Assembly: GCF_041381155.1 (NCBI RefSeq)
Contig: NC_091138.1
Span: 37,317,604 to 37,381,603, forward strand
Source of the DNA: Argopecten irradians
Taxonomy: Eukaryota; Mollusca; Bivalvia; Pectinida; Pectinidae
Direction: 5' to 3'
DNA: 64,000 nucleotides
Shown here: positions 1-9,899 of the stretch, piece after piece
Layout: the number at the start of each line of letters is the position of its first letter
Numbering within the stretch: the stretch's first letter is position 1
The notes under the pieces: generated by a model
What the model was told of the DNA's origin: nothing
Seen by the model: only the letters and a program-made list of their open reading frames with translations
Database searches by the model: none
Translations under genes and position numbers: made by a program

Positions 1-760
1 ATGGAGTTTATGAGAAACAGATCTTTTCATTCTTTCATTTAAACATTTTTGTTACCCCCAGTGGTATAGATACGATTTGATACTTATATTTTATTCAATT
101 TTGCCATGTTTTATAAAATGTTGTACATGAAAATGTAAAAAGACAATAAAGAAAAGAAAAAAAAAATCCACTCGATTTATTATGCTTCAAACTACTGTAT
201 TCGCTGTAATTAGCTCTCAGGGCGTTTAAATAATTGTAATATGGGGGTCACTTATAAATAAACCAAAATGTAAGTTGTGGACAAAAAAAGCCATATTTTT
301 AAATCTTTCTGTACTCATGGTACATTAATCTGTTACAGTAAACATGCATATGTGCCTTTTATCCTTTGAGACACATTATTTTGTCGTTATTCACATGCAA
401 GACTTGCAAGTTCATGTAATATGGGATACAATGCTGATGTCAGAGGTATCGCATGTTATAAAACATCCTTCAATCTATGGAAAGGGGGCGTTTATACAAC
501 TCCCAAAAAAGGGGACGGGCACTTCTTATGGTGAACGCTGTCTGGAAAATTAGCAATCTAGAGGTTTAGGCCAGAAAAGCAAGTGTTCAGATAACGGAGG
601 GTGTATTTTGACGCATCATTACTTACTGTTGATACATGTAAGCTGGTAAGGAAAATAAAACCAAACCCAAAGGGAAAATCTCATAGGATATTACCTGAAA
701 CATTAACTAAAATAAATAGGAGTGAAATGGTATTTTCAAAGCTACCTTAGAAACATAGTG
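1..760. other. Intergenic, no gene seen
   Basis: AT-rich sequence without a recognisable coding exon, RNA gene or repeat family member. The longest open frames are short, show no conserved motif and do not join across splice sites. Confidence 0.5.
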
Positions 761-763
761 ACA

Positions 764-1250
764 CATCCTCAATATGATGTTACCATCACTGTCGTTATAT
801 CTGCATGTACCCCTGGACTATGTCATAGCAAAATTGAAGGTTAAATATGCAACATGATATGGACATAGGTAGTTTCATTCTTTGCCATTGATTAGTCAGT
901 TTTGTTCTCCTGAAATGCCTTTAATTTCACTAAGACTTATATAATTAGTCCAAAGGTGGACAAAATATATGATGTAGAATATCAAGGATGGCGGGGAAAC
1001 TAATACCTAATACACTATACAGGTTAGGTATGTATATGTAGGCAGTTAAAGAGGGAAAAACTGACCAATCACAGGTGTACAGAGTTCCTTTGGAGATTAC
1101 AGAGATCTACGCCTAACTTCAAAGCCATACAGTATACGGTTATTCAATTCTTTTGATGTACATCAAAGGACCAAACTACATGTCACATCTGCTGTCGCAC
1201 AGCCTTCAGTGGTGCTATGACATATTCCAATGGTGGATATGACGACAGCT
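764..1250. repeat. Family C short inverted-repeat transposon (copy 1, interrupted)
   Basis: The left end (about 764-840) carries the family C terminus: CATCCTCAAT, then TTACCATCACTGT, then CCCTGGACTATGTCATAG. The body resumes near 1050 with ACTGACCAATCACAGG and runs to about 1250. Related copies lie at 3680-4138, 15060-15195, 27538-27830, 32608-32880 and 47312-47607. About 200 bp at 840-1045 has no counterpart in the other copies and is probably an insertion. A fragment like the right terminus (TTGGAGTATCGAGG) lies at 1370-1390. Confidence 0.6.
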
Positions 1251-1912
1251 CCGATTTATTGAAATACAGCTTATGTAAAAAAAAAGAGAGAGAACTAAGT
1301 TTGTATGAGAAATCGGGTTGTGGAATATTGCACCTTTATATTCCAGGGGTACTATAAATGACAATAACTCTTGGAGTATCGAGGTTGGGAGTATTTAGGA
1401 TGGTAGACCCATGAACCTATACAAGCTAGGATAGGGATCCCAGTGATTTTGTTAATGCATGGGGGTTCGTACATGTACCAATACATGTATGGTTCTATGG
1501 CAGTATGGCATTTCCCTTCAATGCTGAAACTCGTCTTGATACTATACGTATTATCCATGTTTTAATAGCGGTAAGGCATTGACCCTATATGCTGAAATTC
1601 GTATTATTCAGAAGTGGTACATTCATATGAAGAATTCCGTTTTCTCATTAATAAGACAATATTAGAAGACCCAATGGTACTTTGGTACTAACATTGAAAC
1701 AGTTTAGATTCTATTAGTTTTGTTTTTTGTTTTTTTTTCGTTCAACAGCTCCGAAAGTAGTATCTGGGGTAATGCAAACAATTATCTCGTACTGACACTA
1801 TCCCAAAACTGATGGTTTTCGGATATACGTGCAGAGTAATTTGGAACAAAACTTGCTCACGCAGCACTGGGATCATCCCCGATACCCCAGGGGTTACTAT
1901 AGGTTATGGAGA

Positions 1913-2013
1913 TAAGCCTCAAACTGTACAATATGTGGGGGAGAGAACTATATCGAGGCCCGTCAGAGTCGAGATCTGTTCTCTCTCCCACATATTGTAC
2001 AGTTTGAGGCTTA
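1913..2013. repeat. Hairpin (foldback) element, 101 bp
   Basis: Near-perfect inverted repeat. The left arm starts TAAGCCTCAAACTGTACAAT and the right arm ends with its reverse complement, ATTGTACAGTTTGAGGCTTA. The arms are roughly 45 bp, with a short centre around 1957-1968. It fits a foldback MITE; no target duplication was clear. Confidence 0.7.
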
Positions 2014-2064
2014 CCTCTAACTTAAAACATAGCAAGTCTTTGTGTTAATAAAGTACAGTTTTAT

Positions 2065-2645
2065 GGTCATCTGACCCGAAGGGTCAGGATGACCTATACA
2101 TGTAGTCGTCATGTTTCGTCCGTCGTCGTCCGCCGTCCGTCATGCGTTAACCTTTCACATTTTGAATTTCTTCTCAAGTTCTACCAGTCCGATTTGGCTG
2201 AAACTTGCATGAAATGATCCTGATATGGTCCTGACAAAGTGTTGTTATTTTTTGGGTCGATCCGAAATCCAAGAAAGCCGCCATCTTGAAAACACATTTT
2301 GAACTTCTTCTCAAGTTCTACCAATGCGCTTTGGCTGAAATTTGCATGAAATGATCCTGACATGGTCCCGACAAAGTGTTGTTATTTTTTGGGTCGATCC
2401 GAAATCCAAGATGGCCGCCACAGCCGCCATCTTGAAAACACATTTTGAACTTCTTCTCAAGTTCTACCGGCGCAAGTTGGCTGAAATTGCATGAAATGAT
2501 CCCGACATGGTCCTGACAAAGTGTTGTTACATCACTGGTTGATCCCAAATCGAAGATGGCTACCATGACACGATATCTAATTAATTTCCTATATGATTAT
2601 TGCCAAGGTAGTCAGATGACCGTTAAGGCTCTTGGGCCTCTTGTT
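2065..2645 (+). mobile_element. Family A interspersed element (copy A1) with internal tandem repeats
   Basis: Starts GGTCATCTGACC and ends GTCAGATGACCGTTAAGG...GGGCCTCTTGTT. The first 29 bases fold into a hairpin: GGTCATC-TGACCC, loop GAA, GGGTCAGGATGACC. A GTCGTC/GTCCGTC-rich stretch follows. The middle holds about three imperfect copies of a unit of about 150 bp that includes CTTCTCAAGTTCTACC and GAAATGATCCTGACATGG. Open frames on the minus strand across these repeats are by-products. Other copies are at 5719-7189, 11438-14807 and 25472-26490. No transposase is visible. Confidence 0.75.
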
Positions 2646-2649
2646 TCAA

Positions 2650-3660
2650 ATATAAGCAAGTTTTTTGCCTTTGTCTACTAACTCATGTAACTCTACAAAT
2701 ATGCATTCAACCATGACAAATCCGATATAGAGAATGGCAACATAGAATTACCTTTGCCTGTGTTCTATATGTGATCAATAGCATTCATGAACGGAATGCA
2801 TGAAGCATGCTTTTGGGTTGGACAACTTTCTATAAATCCACTTTCACCATGTCCACTGACAGTGATGGATGGATATTACTTTTTCAATTTAAGCGATATA
2901 AAAAGGACATTTCTTTCCTATGTCTGATACGGTAAAGAAATGTTATATGAAACTAGACTTGCAGTTTAGGTGTCTTGCTAAAATGATCGCATATAACAGT
3001 GATTACAAGGCCAGTTCAAAACAGTCGGTGCCCCCAGAACTTTCATTCAGGAATACGGAGGATTTAAAAATGTCGACCTCTCTTGGGACAATCTTTGATT
3101 TATTATTATGAATATACTAAATCATTATGCACACATGTATCTTTATACCATGTGCAATTCCATTCAACACAGCCAATTGGATTTAGGTGAAATTCTGAAA
3201 TGTTGTTGAAACATTAAAAAAATGTAAAACTACAATAGATGATTTGGAAATTTAAAGTCAAAAGTGTTGTACAAAATCAACAAGGTTTCAGAAAGCGGGA
3301 AATGGAGTTAATGCTGTAGATAAGTGTTAAATGGAGAATTCATAATAAGGTGGACAAACTTTTTCTGTGATATATACAAGAATTCTGCGGATGTGTTTAA
3401 TTCAGCATCGATAGAGGATTAAATTCTCTTTATATTCATTGTGTGAAATTTTTTCGTAATTTGGATTAAAAAATAATGGAATATTTCGGCAGGTTGTGTG
3501 TCGTGTATGCCTGGATACCTATTCACCCGTAATGTGTAACTCTCTTATAAGTTCCTTTCACTGTCTTATATGTGACTGTCTTATATTAGATTCACATATC
3601 AGACAGTAAAAGGTAACATATAGAACAGTTACAGGTAATTATCCGATAATCCGGGAGTTA
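2650..3660. other. Intergenic, no gene seen
   Basis: AT-rich sequence without a supported gene. A small imperfect inverted repeat (ACTGTCTTATATGTGA against TCACATATCAGACAGT) lies near 3556-3606. Nothing else is recognised. Confidence 0.45.
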
Positions 3661-3679
3661 AAGTACAGAAACAACAATA

Positions 3680-4138
3680 GATGACATCACAACTACATGT
3701 ATGTTTTACACGTAACTGACATTATATCCAACCCTGGACTATCTCATGGTAAAACTGAAGGCAACCAATCACACCTAGGCCTAAAATGATTTCCTTTGAA
3801 TACTACAGAGCGATGCCCAACTTCAAAGCCACACAGTACAAATGTACAGTCAACTACAGTGTATCGTTATACGGCTATTTTTAACGTAATCAAAAGACTA
3901 AATTACCTGGTCCGTTGCCTCCAGTTTTACCATGATATCGTCAAGGGGTGGATATAGCCTGAGATAATCTGGCCTTGACACCAGACTTAGACATTTTGGT
4001 GTAGCCTACACCAGACATCTTCTATCTGTCATAATGTCTAAGTCTGGTGTCAGGGCCAGAGTATCTCGGGCTAGGATGGATATAACGTCAGTTGCATTTG
4101 TGTAATACACTGTAACCCCCAGGAGTATTAAGGATGCG
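3680..4138. repeat. Family C element (copy 2), carrying an inserted hairpin element
   Basis: Family C body with CCCTGGACTATCTCATGG on the left, CCAGTTTTACCATGATAT near 3923-3940, and a right end CTGTAACCCCCAGGAGTATT near 4110-4130. A second inverted-repeat element interrupts it at about 3956-4072. This copy therefore predates that insertion. Confidence 0.6.
3956..4072. mobile_element. hAT-like hairpin MITE nested in family C
   Basis: Termini TAGCCTGAGATAATCTGGCC and, in reverse complement, TAGCCCGAGATACTCTGGCC. The arms continue through GACACCAGACTTAGACAT. The flanks GGTGGATA and GGATGGATA resemble an 8-9 bp target duplication with one slip. Assignment to hAT rests on that duplication length only. 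Confidence 0.6.
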
Positions 4139-4451
4139 TCGAGAGTTGAGAACCCTTTAAAGAATCTAACTATTAACCCAGATATATATATAGATATATA
4201 TATCATTATATTTCAAATCTTGTAACTAGCATTTTTATTGGCTTGAAATTTAGTTACCAGCACATAAAGAAAAACATTACTGATATCTGAGCGAACTCTC
4301 ATCATAAACCGCTTCGGTTTATTTCGAGCACATCTTTTACAGAAGTGAAGTCTTTTTTTCTCTCCTTAACTCCGTCAGTGATCGTAACGCCTGTAAATCG
4401 AGGATAAGTGTCGACGACTTGTTTGCTTTGATGTTTCTGGGAAAGGCTTTT

Positions 4452-4537
4452 GGAAAATCTCTCCCAGGGTTCATTGCGGTCCCCACATTCACAAATTATG
4501 AAATTGTGAGGACCGCAATGCACCCCGGGAGAGATTG
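4452..4537. repeat. Hairpin element, about 86 bp
   Basis: Inverted repeat whose arms share AATCTCTCCC, CATTGCGGTCC and CACAAT(T). The loop is around CAAATTATGAAATTG. A few mismatches are scattered. It probably is a short foldback element. Confidence 0.6.
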
Positions 4538-4924
4538 GCTTTTGGCTTGTTTTCCAATTCCAAATATCAAATGTTTTGAGTGTACATATATCAAAATATG
4601 AATAAAATGCGTGTACTGTTTGAACTAAACTCATATATAAATGTCTTTTAGTTTACATTGTACCTCAAACAAACGCTAACATTAAACCCCCCATTAAAAA
4701 GCCATCTCTCATCGTTCAGCTACAAAAATACTACGCATATATCTGAAATGTGGTAATCTTTATTTAAATAGACATTATAATTTTTGTTTGATAGTTCGTC
4801 ATTTTGATTTTATCTTGCCGGAAGTTCGTTGTTTTCAAATTGTTTTTTTTTTCGTACCTCGTAGTAGACTTGTTTTGAACGCGGTTCTTAAGTTCGTTCA
4901 TGTAACTCGTGTATCTCTGGCGAT

Positions 4925-5594
4925 TTAACCACTTTTTTTACAGTTTCCTTTTTTCTTTCCATCACAATTTCCGTTACCCTTTCCATCACCCTTTCCATCA
5001 CCCTTTCCCATCAACTTTTCCGTTACCCTTTCCATCACCCTTTCCATCAACTTTTCCATTACCCTTCCCTTTACATTTTCCGTTACCCTTTCCATCACCC
5101 TTTCCTTTACCCTTTCCATCACCCTTTCCATTACATTTTTCTTCACCATTTCCATCATCATTTCCTTGACTATTTCCATCATCATTTCCTTGACTATTTC
5201 CATCATCATTTCCTTGACTTTTTCCATCATCATTTTCTTGGCCATTTCCTTCGTCATTCCCTTCACCATTTCCTTGACTTTTTCCATCATCATTTTCTTG
5301 GCCATTTCCTTCGTCATTCCCTTCACCATTTCCCTGGATATTTCCATCGTCAATTTCTTGATCATCTTCATCGCCATTTTTTTCATCCGGTTCGGTACCA
5401 TCATCTTGGTCAGTACCATCACCCTTGTCGTTGCCATTATCATCGGTGCCATCTTCAGTGACAGCTGGTCGTTGGGTTGTTGTGGCTTGAGGTTGCTGGG
5501 TCTCGGCTGGCCCCTCTTGACGTCTGACTCGGCCTGGTCTGGCGAGGACAGAGGCGACTAAACATAGGCCGATGGTAAGTAGTAACAGCCTCAT
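4925..5594 (-). CDS. Secreted acidic/basic low-complexity repeat protein
   Basis: Family not recognised. The ATG at 5594-5592 opens a protein with a clear signal peptide (MRLLLLTIGLCLVASVLA), then RPGRVRRQ, a possible basic cleavage site. A Thr/Gln-rich linker follows, then an acidic Asp/Glu/Asn/Gly region with two copies of a 20-residue unit (GNGEGNDEGNGQENDDGKSQ) and shorter QGNDDGNS units. The tail alternates Gly and Lys (GKGDGKG) with two Cys (EEKC and GKCKG). This frame stops at 4998 (198 aa). One base fewer in the G/A run near 5007-5009 would give the same composition down to 4925, ending NCDGKKKGNCKKSG; the ancestral end was therefore probably 4925. TTTTTATAG directly precedes the ATG, suggesting an upstream non-coding exon. 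An extracellular matrix, shell or mucus protein is possible but unproven. Confidence 0.7.
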
Positions 5595-5718
5595 CTATAA
5601 AAATATAAAATATTTGGTAAGTAAATGTCGAGTTATTCCTTATTTTCAATGTTCCAGCTCAAAATTTAATTAAAAGTGTTCAAAGAAAACCGAGGCTATG
5701 GTTATTGCCATTGTTTTT

Positions 5719-7189
5719 AGGTCACCTGAGACGAAGTCTAATCACCTTTTGTCCACCGTCGTCCGTCGTCCGTCGTAGGGACCGCAGAATCAAACCAAAA
5801 ATAGATTCCTGGAAATCCCCTTTTGGGCACAAGATTTCATAGAGAGGTGAATGTTTCGGAGCCTGCTGATTGGGTATCCAGAGTGCATCAGTTTCAAATG
5901 TTTAATGTGTGGGTTGGGCAATACATGTAGATGTAAAATATATAAGGAAATTTTAAAATTCTGTCAAGTGTGTGTCTGACAGGGGGAGGTAATCAATATT
6001 AGAATTTCATGAATATTTTGGTCAATTTTTGGTGCGGAATTCAACATAAGATGGCACCCCCCACATAAAAATTTAGCAAGATGGTAGATCTTTATTTCTT
6101 TTTATTTACAGGTATGCGAGATGCCATTCTTCAAAATTAGTGACAGGTGACCAGACTTGAAAACTCCATTTAACCTTGACAGCGGCAAACGTTAATATAT
6201 CGTATATAGCGAAATAATTTGGTTCTGCGGTCTCTATATGTTCGTAAACAATTTACATTTTTGACTTCTTCTCCAAAACTGCTGAAGCAACTTCAATGAA
6301 ATTTTGCATAAACCTTTTAAGGCATAAGGCCAATCAGAATTGTGAATTATATTGCCCCCCCCCCCCCGAGGGGGCTGTGGGAGGGGCCAAAAGGTATAAA
6401 ATTGACTAAAATTTCAAAAATCTTCTTCTCTACTCACAGATGTGGTAGAATCAAATACTCTTCATAGATAGAAAGGTCTTAAGGTCCTTTACAAGAAATG
6501 TGAATTATATGACCCTGGGGTCTCTCTTTTCTCCTTGGGGAGGGGGTTAAGTTTACTATAGTTTATATAGGGGAAACACATATTTGAGCATTATTTGGTC
6601 ATTTGTAATAGGAAATGAATCAAATGTTGTCAGAATTATCAGTATGAGATGTCCATTAAGTCCTATTAACAAATTTTCTATGACCGACCCCCAGGGGCCT
6701 TAGGGGCGGGGCCAAAAGATGTCAAATAGGCTAAAACTTCTGAAATTCTGGAAATGGTAGAATCAAATACTTTTCACAGATAGAAATGTCTTAAGGTCTT
6801 TTACAAAAAATGTGAATTATATGACACTGGGGTCTCACGTTTCCCCCTGGGTAGGGGGTCAAGTTTACTATAGTTTATATACATGTAGGAAAATCACATA
6901 TATGAACATTTTTTGCTCAATTTCCAAAGGAAATTAGTCAAACTTGGTTAGAATTATGGTGGACCAGAAGGGCGGGACCAAAAGGGGTCAAAATGACTAA
7001 AATTTCAAAAAAAATTCTTCTTCAAAGTTCACAGGTTTGATGGAAGCAAATACTCTTCATAGACTAAAAAGTTAAATTTATAAATCACTGACCTACTTCA
7101 AGGCCCAGAAAAGAGTGTTTATATGTCTTTTATTTGTTTCATTATATACTCAAAATCAGGTGACCGTAAAGGCCAATGGGCCTCTTGTT
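5719..7189 (+). mobile_element. Family A interspersed element (copy A2)
   Basis: Starts AGGTCACCTGAGACGAAG, followed by a GTCCGTCGTCCGTCG stretch. Ends TCAGGTGACCGTAAAGGCC then GGGCCTCTTGTT. The interior holds at least two copies of a unit of about 320 bp (for example around 6440-6620 and 6760-6920) that share AGTTTACTATAGTTTATAT and ACTCTTCATAGA-like words. There is a run of 13 C near 6355-6367. It lies in the putative first intron of the secreted-protein gene. No coding capacity seen. Confidence 0.7.
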
Positions 7190-7199
7190 CTTCTTAATT

Positions 7200-9310
7200 T
7201 AAGTTATATGTACTATAACTGGGCGAAAATTTGACAGTTATTTGTTAATGTTACGTTTTCTTGAGTAATCAATTAAAAAACACGATCAGGTTTGATTAAT
7301 TATGCTATGGAAATCATTCAAATGGACAGAGAAAATGTATGATGCCTTAAAAAACGTTAAGTACAACACAAAATTTGCACTGTAACCATCTTGTTTCGTA
7401 TGCGTTATGTTTGTTTAGATGGAAACGTACCTGTAGAAAGCACTTGTTAACTACTAATAACATTGTGAAAGTGTGAAATGAATCAAAATTGTAGACCAGA
7501 ACTTATAGTTGCCTTTGGGGTCTGACAGTATGTACCCATTTCACTGCACTAAAGACGATAATATAATGTCTTATTTGTACTTGTAAAATTAAAACCTATG
7601 CTTTGTTAGTGTTGTAATTCACAAGATGTTGGTAAATTTTGCCGGAGAATGAAATATTTAAAAACTCTTTTAATTCCTGAGAATGACAATTACGGCACAT
7701 ACAACTTAAGAGTTAAACATAATGAAATGAAAGAAAACTTGTCATTTGTCAATTTCAATGTAACTTTAAAAAAAAATAATTTTGAAAAATGAAACACAGA
7801 AATGTATGTCAATGATTTGTGGATATCTATGCAACGCATGTGTGTATTGTGTAATTTTGAATATGGGTAAACCCCTTAGCTTTACAGTAATATTTGAGTG
7901 AATATATTTCATTTAATTTTGTACTTTATCCATATACTAACTATTTATTACCGTATAGCCGGTTATACTCGCGGGTCAACATTTTTGCGATTTTATCTAG
8001 AAACGAGAAAAGTAGCTTGAACATATCTTAAAACGATATGATTGAACCATTTCTCAATATTTCGCGAATCAATTTATGCGATTATAACAAATGTCCCGCG
8101 AAGTCGCGAAGAAATACCCGGCTATATGTTATGTGCGTGAACACAATTTAAAATAACTATTGGTCCTTTTATTAATTAGCTTTGTTCACAATTTATGCTT
8201 AAATAGTCGCATAAGTCTAGAATGATAGATACTAGTATATCCAGCATAATACTGTACAGTTGTAGTAAGAATGTAAGCACATTGGTGCTCTAGAACGTAA
8301 TCAAAGTAAAATCCCGCATCCAATCTCCTTTTACTTGTTTGAAACAGCATATAGAATGTTTAATAACTTGTAAGAAAATGTGTTATTGTTTGAAATAAAT
8401 TTTCCCATAAACAAAATTTTCTCATTCAGGTATAGCGAATCAGGAAACTTATTCATTAATTTTGTTGAGATTTTTTTTGTATTAAGATAAATTAAATCTG
8501 GAATTATTTGTAATGAATATTTGTACAGGAATTATAAAATAAAGTGTATCTAAGATTATTAACATCTTATACTTGCGATTCTAAAAAGGCGTTTCCTAAT
8601 TATGCATTGTCCGCATATAAAATCTTATATGGATGATCCCAAATATAGTATTAATTTTTGATCCGAAGTGAATTACAATGTAAATTAAAATAGAACATAT
8701 TAAACTGTAATATCATTGTGATTATTTAGCAGTATATATAATATTGTATTAATATGATATCGTAAATTACTTAAATTTACAATTAAGTTTAAAGTTATAT
8801 GTGCCGTATTTTTCATACTCACGAATCAAGAAAGCTTTTAATATGTTATTCATCACCAAAAGTTACTAACATTTTGAAAAGTACAGTACTTTCAATGCAT
8901 TGGTTTTAATTTCACAACTATAAATAAGAGCAGAAAATGATTTTTAGCAGTACTGCCAAAAATCATTAAATGAGTACCTACGGTCAGACCATGAAGCCAA
9001 GTTGTGGTCTACAATTTCATTTCACATTTTTACAATGTTATTAGTAATTATTAAGTGATTTCTGTAGGAAATTTTCCATCTAAATATACATAAGGCATAA
9101 AAAATAACAATTTTCCGGTACATAATTTCTGTGTTGTAACTAACGTTTATAAGGCATTTGAAGCCATTTGAATGATTTTCACGGCTTAATTATTCAAACC
9201 ATATGATTTTCAATAGATTAACGAAGAAATCAACATGCCAAAATTTTTGCCCAGTTACGGCACCTAAAACTTTAAAATTCGAAGAAAAATGCTCGGATAA
9301 TTTGGATTAG
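7200..9310. mobile_element. Family D element with about 350-bp inverted termini
   Basis: Sequence 7200-7560 matches the reverse complement of 8960-9290 over most of its length, diverged. Shared words include AACTGGGC.AAAATTT, AATCATTCAAATGG, CTACTAATAACATTGT and TGTAGACCA.AACTT. The spacer of about 1.4 kb has no transposase frame, so this looks like an old non-autonomous DNA transposon. Related pieces lie at 34030-34310 and 39720-40010. A separate short element sits in the spacer at 7958-8128. Confidence 0.6.
7958..8128. repeat. Short element with GTATAGCCGG termini, inside family D
   Basis: Ends GTATAGCCGGTTATACTCGCG and ATACCCGGCTATAT form imperfect inverted termini. The body is rich in TCGCGAA and TTTTGCGATTTTATC words. 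A related, more degraded stretch lies at 43712-43880 (ATTCGCGGGG, ACATCGCGAA). Probably a MITE. Confidence 0.45.
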
Positions 9311-9339
9311 TTTTATTTTCAAAACAGGGTACACTGTAC

Positions 9340-9529
9340 CTGGGCCCAGTTTTGCGAACGTTCTTTAACTTTAAGGAATTCCTTTACTTTAAAAAAAAAT
9401 ACATTGGTTTGCATTAAAGGTTTTAAGGGAGGCTCCTTAACTTAAGATGTTTCTTGTAACTTCTGCAACGCTAACCTATGTGAAAATTATGGAATTCCTT
9501 AACTTAAAAGAATGTTCGTGAAACTGGGT
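9340..9529. repeat. Foldback MITE (CTGGGCCCAGTTT termini)
   Basis: Left arm CTGGGCCCAGTTTTGCGAAC then TTTAAGGAATTCC. Right arm GGAATTCCTTAACTTAAAAG then GTTCGTGAAACTGGG. The centre repeats AAGGAGCC/CTTAAGTT words. It sits at the 3' side of a tRNA-derived SINE and appears to interrupt or abut its tail. Confidence 0.6.
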
Positions 9530-9669
9530 ACTGGAGCAAAAAACTACCGCGGCAGCGGTCAGTCCTAGAACAATTAACTGCCCCACATGGGATTCGAACT
9601 TGCGACCCAGAGGTGGAAAGTTGTGGTATAATACATATGTATGTCGGGACATCTCAACCACTCGGCCCT
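9530..9669 (-). mobile_element. tRNA-derived SINE (head region)
   Basis: On the minus strand from about 9669, GGGCCGAGTGGTTGAGATG resembles an A box of Ser/Leu tRNA type, and GTTCGAATCCCATGTGGG near 9585-9603 is a clear B box. The tRNA fold is disrupted by extra sequence between the boxes. A non-tRNA body (CTAGGACTGACCGCTGCCGC) follows, so this is a SINE and not a tRNA gene. Bivalve SINE families with tRNA heads are well known; the exact family is not assigned. Confidence 0.6.
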
Positions 9670-9726
9670 AATTTTAATGGTATTTAATGTATTACATGGA
9701 ATGATATACAAGTTACAGACACTTAC

Positions 9727-9838
9727 CTTGTAACGTTTGTTATATCTGTCGGTATTTCAGTTACGCTTCGGTTCCTTGGCGTTGCCCGTCTCTGATACAC
9801 TGCACTACGTACGTATACAATGTGCTCGCTGGATCGGT
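9727..9838 (-). other. Possible 5' non-coding exon of the secreted-protein gene
   Basis: On the minus strand a strong donor (ACAAG then GTAAGT) lies at 9727/9726. A TATA-like TATAAAG at 9871-9865 would place a start site near 9838. The nearest minus-strand coding exon downstream is the one starting at 5594, which has an acceptor directly before its ATG. The link is inference; the exon could belong to an unseen transcript. Confidence 0.3.
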
Positions 9839-9864
9839 AAGGACTCACCCGGGGTACACCTCTC

Positions 9865-9871
9865 CTTTATA
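9865..9871 (-). promoter_or_regulatory. Candidate TATA box
   Basis: TATAAAG on the minus strand, about 30 bases upstream of the inferred start of the non-coding exon at 9727-9838. Support is positional only. Confidence 0.3.
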
Positions 9872-9899
9872 CTCACCGGCGGGGCTAAATCGTGACTCG

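Noticed and set aside
2181-2566. Two similar minus-strand frames (FQDGG, RIDPKNNNTLSGP)
   Set aside because: They fall in the internal tandem repeats of family A copy A1, and their similarity is that of the DNA repeats.
4909-5561. Plus-strand open frames rich in Phe, Pro, Ile and Ser, and a Met/Lys/Glu-rich minus-strand frame
   Set aside because: Shadows of the Gly/Asp/Lys repeat codons of the secreted protein. Only the frame starting at 5594 has a signal peptide and a sensible composition.
9585-9669. tRNA gene
   Set aside because: A and B boxes are present but the cloverleaf is disrupted and a SINE body follows. The same applies at 36590-36705 and 63521-63591.
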